From Acidimicrobiales bacterium (lineage in GTDB: Bacteria > Actinomycetota > Acidimicrobiia > Acidimicrobiales > Iamiaceae), in contig JAGQSI010000034.1 of the NCBI GenBank assembly GCA_020439605.1, forward strand, positions 1 through 11,426: a stretch of 11,426 nucleotides of DNA, in the 5' to 3' direction. Under the pieces are notes generated by a model that was not told where the DNA came from, did no database searches, and was given only the letters and a program-made list of their open reading frames with translations. Position numbers and translations under genes: made by a program. Positions 1 through 5,097 of this stretch are shown here, piece by piece; the first letter of the stretch is position 1, and each line of letters opens with the position of its first letter.

Positions 1-930
1 GTTGTGATGCACGCAGCTACCCAGGACTTGGAGGTCTTGGATCTGGCCTGTGGCTCCTTGCCCAAAACTCTGTTTGATACACAGATTGCTGCAGGATTTG
101 TGGGCCAGTCGTTGCCGAGTCTTGCCAATTTGGTGGAGCGCTTCAAGGGGGTGCGGCTACCCAAGGGGGACCGTCTCACGGATTGGCTGATTCGCCCGCT
201 AGCAGAGGACCAGAGGCGTTATGCAGCCTCTGACGTTGAACATTTGTTGAGCCTCAAAGATGACCTGAGCGAAGAACTGCTCGAGCGAGGCCGTCTCGAA
301 TGGGCAACATCGGAATGTGAGATATTGCGAGCCAGAGGACGAAACGTCCGAGATCCAGAAGCTGCCTGGCTTCGCATCAAGGAGGCTCGACCGCTTAAGG
401 GTGAGACTGCTGCGATAGCTCAGTGCGTCGCTGCGTGGCGTGAACGTAGAGCGGCAGAAATTGACCAACCAGTGCGATTCGTGATGTCAGATCTTGCAGT
501 GGTAGGGGTAGCTCAACGTAAGCCTCACACCATCGAAGCTCTTCGCAAGGTTCGAGGTATCGATGAACGACACCTACGAGCCAACTCGGGTGAGCTCATT
601 CTTGAAGCTGTTCGAAGCGGCGAAGGCAAGGTGGTCTCTCGTCCAAACTCTGTGAGCTTTGAGCTTGATCGAAAGCTTCGTCCGGCTGTGGCGCTGGTGT
701 CGGCCTGGGTGAGCCAACTCTGCCACGAGCTGGAGATAGAGACGTCGCTAGTGGCAACTCGCTCTGACATCGAGGGCCTCCTAGCCGGTGACCCGAGAAG
801 TCGGCTGAGCTCGGGCTGGCGTGCAGAACTGGTCGGAGAACGGGTCAATGATCTGGTATCCGGCAGGGCAGCGCTTGCTTTTGGCCCTGATGCAACCTTG
901 GTTCTCGAGCCTCGTTCAGAGGATTCTTGA
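1..930 (+). CDS. rnd: Ribonuclease D, C-terminal part (5' end outside window)
   Basis: This is a 3'-to-5' exoribonuclease of the DEDD superfamily that acts in the cytoplasm on tRNA precursors and other structured RNAs. The frame is open from the first base, and the visible 309 residues begin inside the exonuclease domain, so the first acidic motif (DxE) is upstream of the window. The second motif is visible as HAATQDLEVL (Asp about codon 9) and the third as YAASD (Tyr74, Asp78 counted from the window edge). FDTQIAA, LPKGDRLTDWLIRPL and YAASDVEHL match the RNase D signature. An HRDC nucleic-acid-binding domain follows at about 120-205, with a second, weaker C-terminal helical domain to the TGA stop. 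The GTG/ATG at positions 4-9 should not be taken as the start, because the conserved motif it would begin in continues upstream. Two + strand genes follow: a small gene after 76 nt, then typA. Confidence 0.93.
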   Translation, partial: VVMHAATQDLEVLDLACGSLPKTLFDTQIAAGFVGQSLPSLANLVERFKGVRLPKGDRLTDWLIRPLAEDQRRYAASDVEHLLSLKDDLSEELLERGRLEWATSECEILRARGRNVRDPEAAWLRIKEARPLKGETAAIAQCVAAWRERRAAEIDQPVRFVMSDLAVVGVAQRKPHTIEALRKVRGIDERHLRANSGELILEAVRSGEGKVVSRPNSVSFELDRKLRPAVALVSAWVSQLCHELEIETSLVATRSDIEGLLAGDPRSRLSSGWRAELVGERVNDLVSGRAALAFGPDATLVLEPRSEDS

Positions 931-1006
931 CAGTGTTTGGAGGAACTGGGTCCCAAGTCGCTACTATTGTCGTTCGGATCAGAACACCTATCGGGGAGTT
1001 TGGCCC

Positions 1007-1201
1007 ATGAAAAAGGGTCGCCATCGCCGTTACGAAGAAGCGCGCGAGCTAAAGCGCTCGTCAGAGCCATCATTTAATGACCTCATCGATCGAGCTGATG
1101 AGCGATCGTGTCCTGAATGTGGCGCGGATCCTGGCCATGACCATGCAAGCTGGTGCTTAGCCATGGTCGACGATTCCATGGAGCCTGACGACTGGACCTG
1201 A
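1007..1201 (+). CDS. Small putative zinc-binding protein, 64 aa
   Basis: I do not recognise a named family. The 64-residue product has a very basic N-terminus (residues 2-17 rich in Lys/Arg), a short linker, and a compact metal-site-like cluster: Cys35 and Cys38 in CPECG, then His44, His46 and Cys50. The C-terminal tail is acidic and Trp-containing. This arrangement resembles a one-knuckle zinc ribbon, but that is inference. The ATG at 1007 is chosen because GGGGAG lies about 9 nt upstream at 992-997. The same frame is open further upstream to 821, but that stretch overlaps rnd and reads like an out-of-frame shadow. The gene lies 76 nt after rnd and 54 nt before typA on the same strand, so the three may be co-transcribed. 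Its stop codon sits in the loop of a small inverted repeat. Confidence 0.72.
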   Translation: MKKGRHRRYEEARELKRSSEPSFNDLIDRADERSCPECGADPGHDHASWCLAMVDDSMEPDDWT

Positions 1202-1208
1202 GGTCCGG
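1192..1208 (+). repeat. Inverted repeat centred on the stop codon of the 64-aa gene
   Basis: CTGGACC and GGTCCGG can pair as a 7-bp stem (one G-T wobble) around a 3-nt loop that is exactly the TGA stop codon at 1199-1201. The perfect core is GGACCTGAGGTCC. There is no T tract after it, so it is not a classical intrinsic terminator. It could be a weak attenuator ahead of typA or a chance palindrome. Confidence 0.4.
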
Positions 1209-1241
1209 CGTTCGCTTCTTCCTACAACGAACAAAAGGTCT

Positions 1242-1246
1242 GAGGG
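1242..1246 (+). promoter_or_regulatory. Ribosome binding site supporting a TTG start for typA
   Basis: GAGGG ends 9 nt before the TTG at 1256. No ATG or GTG in the same frame sits closer to the conserved N-terminal sequence, and the next residues align with the start of other BipA proteins. This motif therefore decides the non-standard start. Confidence 0.6.
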
Positions 1247-1255
1247 CCACAGCAC

Positions 1256-3082
1256 TTGTCATTCAACGCGCTCAGGAACGTCGCGCTAGTAGCGCACGTC
1301 GATCATGGTAAGACCACACTCGTAGACGCGCTATTGCGCAGTACCGGAGTCTTCGGGGCCCACCAAGCGGTTGTGGACCGTGTAATGGACTCCAATGACC
1401 AGGAACGTGAGCGCGGTATCACAATTCTGGCCAAGGCGGCCTCGGTCCAATGGGGTGACACCAAGATCAACCTCGTTGACACTCCGGGTCACGCAGATTT
1501 CGGTGGAGAGGTAGAACGAGCACTCGCTCTAGTTGATGGTGTGGTGCTACTGGTGGATGCGGCCGAGGGGCCCTTGCCACAAACCCGCTACGTGCTTTCC
1601 AAGGCGCTAGAGGCCAAGTTGCCTGTTGTCCTTGTGATCAACAAGGTGGACCGCTCAGATGCTCGCCCGGATGAGGTGGTGGACGAGGTCTACGAGTTGT
1701 TCTTGGATCTAGGTGCTAGCGACGAGGACATCGAGTTCCCGATCATTTCCGCTATCGCCAGAGATTCCAAGGCAGTTGAGGGCGTGGCGATGCCCGGCGA
1801 GGATGCAGACCTGACCCCACTGCTTGAGGCCATTGTTCGTACCGTTCCGGCTCCCACTGTGGACGCAGACGGTCCGCTTCAGGCCATCGTGACCAATCTC
1901 GATGCGTCGGACTACTTCGGGCGTTTGGCCATTGGTCGAGTCATGCGTGGAACGATTCGCAAGGGCGATCGGGTAGCGCTGCTTGACGAGGAAGTGGCCG
2001 AAGGCGAGCGCCCGGTCGAGCGGCGGCTGTCCAGCCTGATGGGCTTCTCAGGGATCGGACGCGAGGACGTTGAAGAACGTGTAGCGGGAGATCTGTTCGT
2101 AGTTGCGGGTTTCCCCGAGGTTGAAATTGGCGACACGCTCGCTGACCCGGCCAACCCTGAGCCGCTTCCTCGCCTGAGCGTGGATGAGCCTGTGCTGCGG
2201 ATGACATTCGGTGTCAACACCTCACCTCTCGCGGGCAAGGAGGGTAAGTACCTCACCTCTCGCCATCTTCGTGAACGCTTGGAACGCGAAGTTCTGGGCA
2301 ATGTTTCGATCCGTCTTGAAGACACCGATTCTCCTGATGTGATTGAGGTCGCGGGAAGAGGCGAACTTCAGCTCGCGGTACTCATCGAGACCATGCGTCG
2401 TGAGGGATATGAGCTTCAGGTAAGTCGTCCAGAGGTGATCCTCAAAGACATCGACGGCAAGCGACATGAGCCCCTAGAACGCGGTGTGTGTGACGTTCCC
2501 GAGGACCACGTTGGAACCGTCACCCAGGCGCTCGCTCCTCGTAAAGGTCGGGTATATGACATGCGCCCCGGTGACCCTGGTCGTACGGTCGTACTCTTCG
2601 AGGCACCAGCTCGTGGTCTGATCGGTTTCCGGGGCCTGCTCTTGACGGCCACCCGCGGCACCGCCTTGTTGCACACTCACAATGCGGGCTGGATGCAGTG
2701 GGCAGGTGATCTACCTCACCGCCAAGGTGGAGCCATGATGGCGGACCGTACGGGAACCACAACCAGCTATGCGTTGGACAACCTGCAGACCCGCGGCGAG
2801 CTTTGTGTAGGTCCAGGTGAGACCGTCTATGAAGGCATGATCATCGGCGAGAACAGCCGCCCAGATGAGATGATCGTCAACGCAGTTCGTGAGAAGCAGA
2901 AAACCAACATCCGCACCCACTCAGCCGATGACGCAATCAAGCTAACTCCTCCGAAGATCCATACGCTTGAGTCCGCCATTGAGTTCATCGCCGAAGATGA
3001 ACTTGTTGAGGTCACGCCCTCGAGTATTCGTATTCGCAAACGGATCCTCAAAGAACAGGATCGTCGCCGCCTCAAGCGTTGA
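1256..3082 (+). CDS. typA: Ribosome-associated translational GTPase TypA/BipA
   Basis: TypA/BipA is a cytoplasmic GTPase of the EF-G/LepA superfamily that binds the ribosome and helps large-subunit assembly and growth under cold or other stress. The 608-residue length fits the family (about 605-615). The G domain shows G1 AHVDHGKT (13-20), G2 RGITI (53-57), G3 DTPGH (75-79), G4 NKVD (129-132) and a G5-like SAIA near 166. A beta-barrel domain 2, EF-G-like domains III and V, and the BipA-specific C-terminal domain follow. The diagnostic RGLIGFRGLLLTATRG segment and the conserved end KIHTLESAIEFI...VTPSSIRIRKR are present. The start is TTG at 1256, backed by GAGGG 9 nt upstream. The TGA stop at 3080-3082 directly abuts the stop of the convergent gene on the - strand, leaving no intergenic DNA. 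Confidence 0.97.
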   Translation: MSFNALRNVALVAHVDHGKTTLVDALLRSTGVFGAHQAVVDRVMDSNDQERERGITILAKAASVQWGDTKINLVDTPGHADFGGEVERALALVDGVVLLVDAAEGPLPQTRYVLSKALEAKLPVVLVINKVDRSDARPDEVVDEVYELFLDLGASDEDIEFPIISAIARDSKAVEGVAMPGEDADLTPLLEAIVRTVPAPTVDADGPLQAIVTNLDASDYFGRLAIGRVMRGTIRKGDRVALLDEEVAEGERPVERRLSSLMGFSGIGREDVEERVAGDLFVVAGFPEVEIGDTLADPANPEPLPRLSVDEPVLRMTFGVNTSPLAGKEGKYLTSRHLRERLEREVLGNVSIRLEDTDSPDVIEVAGRGELQLAVLIETMRREGYELQVSRPEVILKDIDGKRHEPLERGVCDVPEDHVGTVTQALAPRKGRVYDMRPGDPGRTVVLFEAPARGLIGFRGLLLTATRGTALLHTHNAGWMQWAGDLPHRQGGAMMADRTGTTTSYALDNLQTRGELCVGPGETVYEGMIIGENSRPDEMIVNAVREKQKTNIRTHSADDAIKLTPPKIHTLESAIEFIAEDELVEVTPSSIRIRKRILKEQDRRRLKR

Positions 3083-3106
3083 TCAACGCCTCACAGCGGG
3101 GTGAGG
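3076..3106. terminator. Candidate bidirectional terminator: palindrome plus hairpin at convergent stops
   Basis: Positions 3076-3089 read GCGTTGATCAACGC, a perfect 14-bp palindrome whose centre falls exactly between the TGA of typA (3080-3082) and the TGA of the - strand gene (3083-3085). As RNA it can fold with a 5-bp stem and GAUC loop. It is joined to a second inverted repeat, CCTCAC (3089-3094) and GTGAGG (3101-3106), with a 6-nt loop. No T tract follows on either strand, so termination, if any, would not be of the classical intrinsic type. Part of the palindrome arises because both proteins end in an Arg codon CGT followed by TGA. Confidence 0.4.
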
Positions 3107-3820
3107 AAGAAACACTGCAGTTCCTAGATCGCTCTGGCGCATCTCGAGATACTCAACAAGCGTCGAGAAGACTTCTTGCCCCACTAGTTGCGTCAGTTCG
3201 CGTTCAAGGTTCTGGTACACCATCGTGGAACCTACGTGGGCATCTGCGGACTCGGTGCACCACCAGTGGAACTCCTCACCGCCTTCTCCCCAGTCGCGGC
3301 GTTTCCATTCTCTGATGGTTGAGGTGACATGGCCGAGTTGGTCTGTCTCGTCCACCTGCCGAAGTGGTACCAGCCAGCACACCTCGGGCATGACATCCAC
3401 ATGGTGTAATCCTTGCGACTCAGCAAGGTGATGGAAAGCACAGCCCAACCCATCACCGTCGAATCCGGGGCGGTTCAGGAATACGCAGGCGTCCTCATGG
3501 ATGAGTGTGGTGGTTTCGTCATCGGAGCTCTGAATGAGGCCCTGGGTCAGGCCAACCTCTCGGAACTGCCACTGTGAGTCGGTCAGCCTCGAGGCCATCT
3601 CTTCGATATGGGCAACGTCGTCTGGTCCGGTGACGTGGGCGCCATATGAACAACAGCCTTGGACCGCCTCAGCGAAATCCTCGGTGAGCACTCCCTTGCA
3701 ACCTCGTCCAAAGATGCAGGTCCAGGAGCTGGTCAAGAAGGTGACATCGAAAATCCATGTCCGTTGCTCGGTCGGATCCTCGAACGAAACCCACTCATGG
3801 AGGTCTTCTGGCGAATGCAC
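3083..3820 (-). CDS. Cys-rich protein resembling the YkgJ-type metal-cluster family
   Basis: I do not recognise an exact family. The 245-residue product carries an ordered Cys pattern: Cys35-x5-Cys41-x14-Cys56-Cys57, then Cys112 in ACVFLNRPG, Cys127 in GCAFH, Cys148 in PEVCWLVPLR and Cys188 in WWC. The CC pair followed by CxFL, GCxxH and PxxC is reminiscent of the YkgJ (CxxCxxCC) and DUF3109 proteins, which are thought to bind zinc or an iron-sulfur centre. This resemblance was judged by eye. There is no signal peptide or membrane segment, so it is probably cytosolic. The GTG at 3820 is preferred because the frame upstream overlaps the 66-aa gene and reads as a basic shadow; no clear ribosome site is visible, so the start is uncertain. 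It lies 22 nt after the 66-aa gene as the last member of the fbiC operon, and its stop abuts the typA stop. Confidence 0.75.
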   Translation of the reverse strand: MHSPEDLHEWVSFEDPTEQRTWIFDVTFLTSSWTCIFGRGCKGVLTEDFAEAVQGCCSYGAHVTGPDDVAHIEEMASRLTDSQWQFREVGLTQGLIQSSDDETTTLIHEDACVFLNRPGFDGDGLGCAFHHLAESQGLHHVDVMPEVCWLVPLRQVDETDQLGHVTSTIREWKRRDWGEGGEEFHWWCTESADAHVGSTMVYQNLERELTQLVGQEVFSTLVEYLEMRQSDLGTAVFLPHPAVRR

Positions 3821-3842
3821 CTGTGAACGATACCCGTTTGCC

Positions 3843-4043
3843 CTAGTGCTGATCGTCAGGCTCGTCGAGCAGGTGAATCGCCTTCTCCACGGCCCTACGA
3901 GCACGCGTGAGACGTTTCTCATCCACTGGAAGTTCTGAGCCACCAGCGTCGATCGACTCTCGTAGCCGCGATATTGCGAGATCTGCTAGCTCCTCAGAAA
4001 TTGCTTCGAGCTTCAGTCTGATCTCATCGTATTCGCCAGTCAT
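3843..4043 (-). CDS. Small charged helical protein, 66 aa, unknown function
   Basis: I cannot assign a family name, though proteins of this look are common in actinobacteria. The product is almost entirely predicted helix and highly charged: an N-terminal segment with heptad-like spacing (EYDEIRLKLEAISEELADLA), a conserved-looking SRLRESIDAG, a basic stretch KRLTRARRAVEKAI and an acidic end. It has no Cys and no membrane segment. The ATG at 4043 is preferred; a longer in-frame ATG at 4094 would overlap the end of the preceding gene and adds a His/Trp-containing stretch unlike the rest. It is 16 nt downstream of the LOG-type gene and 22 nt upstream of the Cys-rich gene on the same strand, so it is probably translated from the fbiC transcript. 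No strong ribosome binding site is visible. Confidence 0.7.
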   Translation of the reverse strand: MTGEYDEIRLKLEAISEELADLAISRLRESIDAGGSELPVDEKRLTRARRAVEKAIHLLDEPDDQH

Positions 4044-4059
4044 GAGTTGATTGTGCCAG

Positions 4060-5097
4060 CTATGGAGCGGGTGGATTGTCCCCGTTTGGGACAAATTCGT
4101 TCACAGCCCTCACGAGATGGTGGAGATCTCCAACCTTGAACGGATTCCAGGTCATTACAAGTCTCGCCAACTCCAGATGTTCGTTGTTGGAAACCTCCGG
4201 TTTCAAAGGAGCAGTGGCAGCGATTGTTCCTTCCGAGAGGCAGTAGCTGAAGCGATCGTTCAGTTGGGAGATCTGCTCTGGTGTTGGAACATGGTTGAGT
4301 CTCATCACCAGCCGTTTACCAACCCATCTGATCGAGTGGTAGTTGCGCCAGAAACCGATGATCTCAGAGACCGCCAAGGACGGGTCACTGGTTATCAGCA
4401 CTCGTGACAAGTCGTCGCTGGCGACCAAACCGCGCGCCGCCACCTCGGTTTGAATGAAGGTCTCGAAGGCCTGCCAGAACGTGCCTTCAGGGCTGTCGAG
4501 AAGAACTATCGGAGTTGGTTCTGCCTTGCCGGTTTGTTGAAGGGTGAGAAGTTCCAAGGTTTCATCGAGCGTGCCAAAACCGCCGGGGACAGCGATGAAT
4601 CCCTTTGACTCTTTCACCAACATCAGCTTTCTGGTGAAGAAGTACTTCATCGAGACATGCTTGGGATCATCGTGAATTACATCGTTGGGGCGCTCTTCAA
4701 AGGGGAGTCGGATACTTACGCCGATCGATGCCTCTCGACCGGCACCCTCGGCTGCAGCCTGCATGATCCCCGGACCCGCACCTGTGGCAACCATCCAACC
4801 GGTATCCGCCAAGGCACGAGCTACTTGTTTGGTCAACAGATAGGACGGGTCATCGGGTTTGGTTCTAGCTGAACCGAAGACGGTTACCTTCGGTACGCTC
4901 GCATACGGTGCGAACATCGCAAAGGCTGATCGCATCTCAGCTAGTGCTGAAGCGGTGATCTTTAGATTCAGGCGATCTGCACCGTCTATTCCGAGCGCTA
5001 GCGCAGTCTTGAGGATCTCGCGGATCTTGTCGTCGTTGAACGTGATACCGGATTTTGCGACGAGATCAGCGACCTCTCGCTCAAGCTCAGGGTTCAT
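4060..5097 (-). CDS. LOG-family (TIGR00730-like) Rossmann protein, probable nucleotide 5'-monophosphate N-glycosidase
   Basis: The LOG or 'lysine decarboxylase-like' family hydrolyses the N-glycosidic bond of nucleoside 5'-monophosphates, releasing base and ribose 5-phosphate. Some members make cytokinins, and decarboxylase activity is not expected. The Rossmann core runs from about residue 69 (VTVFGSAR, 71-78) through ATGAGPGIM (104-112) and FFTRKLML (153-160) to the signature PGGFGTLDE (171-179), whose Glu179 with an upstream Arg forms the active site. At 345 residues it is longer than typical LOG proteins (about 180-220). It has about 65 extra N-terminal helical residues and about 100 C-terminal residues with a conserved-looking YHSIRWVGKRLV region, so it belongs to a long subfamily whose substrate I cannot name. 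The ATG at 5097 overlaps the fbiC stop as ATGA, suggesting translational coupling. Confidence 0.9.
   Translation of the reverse strand: MNPELEREVADLVAKSGITFNDDKIREILKTALALGIDGADRLNLKITASALAEMRSAFAMFAPYASVPKVTVFGSARTKPDDPSYLLTKQVARALADTGWMVATGAGPGIMQAAAEGAGREASIGVSIRLPFEERPNDVIHDDPKHVSMKYFFTRKLMLVKESKGFIAVPGGFGTLDETLELLTLQQTGKAEPTPIVLLDSPEGTFWQAFETFIQTEVAARGLVASDDLSRVLITSDPSLAVSEIIGFWRNYHSIRWVGKRLVMRLNHVPTPEQISQLNDRFSYCLSEGTIAATAPLKPEVSNNEHLELARLVMTWNPFKVGDLHHLVRAVNEFVPNGDNPPAP
4076..4094 (-). repeat. Short hairpin near the 3' end of the LOG-type gene
   Basis: TTGTCCC (4076-4082) and GGGACAA (4088-4094) form a perfect 7-bp inverted repeat with a 5-nt loop. It lies inside the last coding region of the LOG-type gene, about 14 bases before its stop and about 30 bases before the 66-aa gene. 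No T tract follows. It could slow ribosomes or stabilise a processed mRNA end, or be coincidental. Confidence 0.35.

Noticed and set aside
927..967. TTGACA at 927-932 as a -35 box with TACTAT at 962-967
   Set aside because: TTGACA is a consensus -35, but the spacing to TACTAT is 29 nt and no acceptable -10 lies at 16-18 nt, so a promoter cannot be supported.
821..1006. Upstream in-frame extension of the 64-aa gene to an ATG at 821
   Set aside because: It overlaps rnd in another frame, its residues look like a shadow of rnd, and a good ribosome site supports the ATG at 1007.
525..1073. 182-aa open frame on the - strand
   Set aside because: Antisense to rnd and the 64-aa gene, Ser/Arg-rich composition typical of a shadow frame, no motif.
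3821..3943. N-terminal extension of the Cys-rich protein to an ATG at 3943
   Set aside because: It would overlap about half of the 66-aa gene in another frame and adds an Arg-rich stretch with no family-like look.
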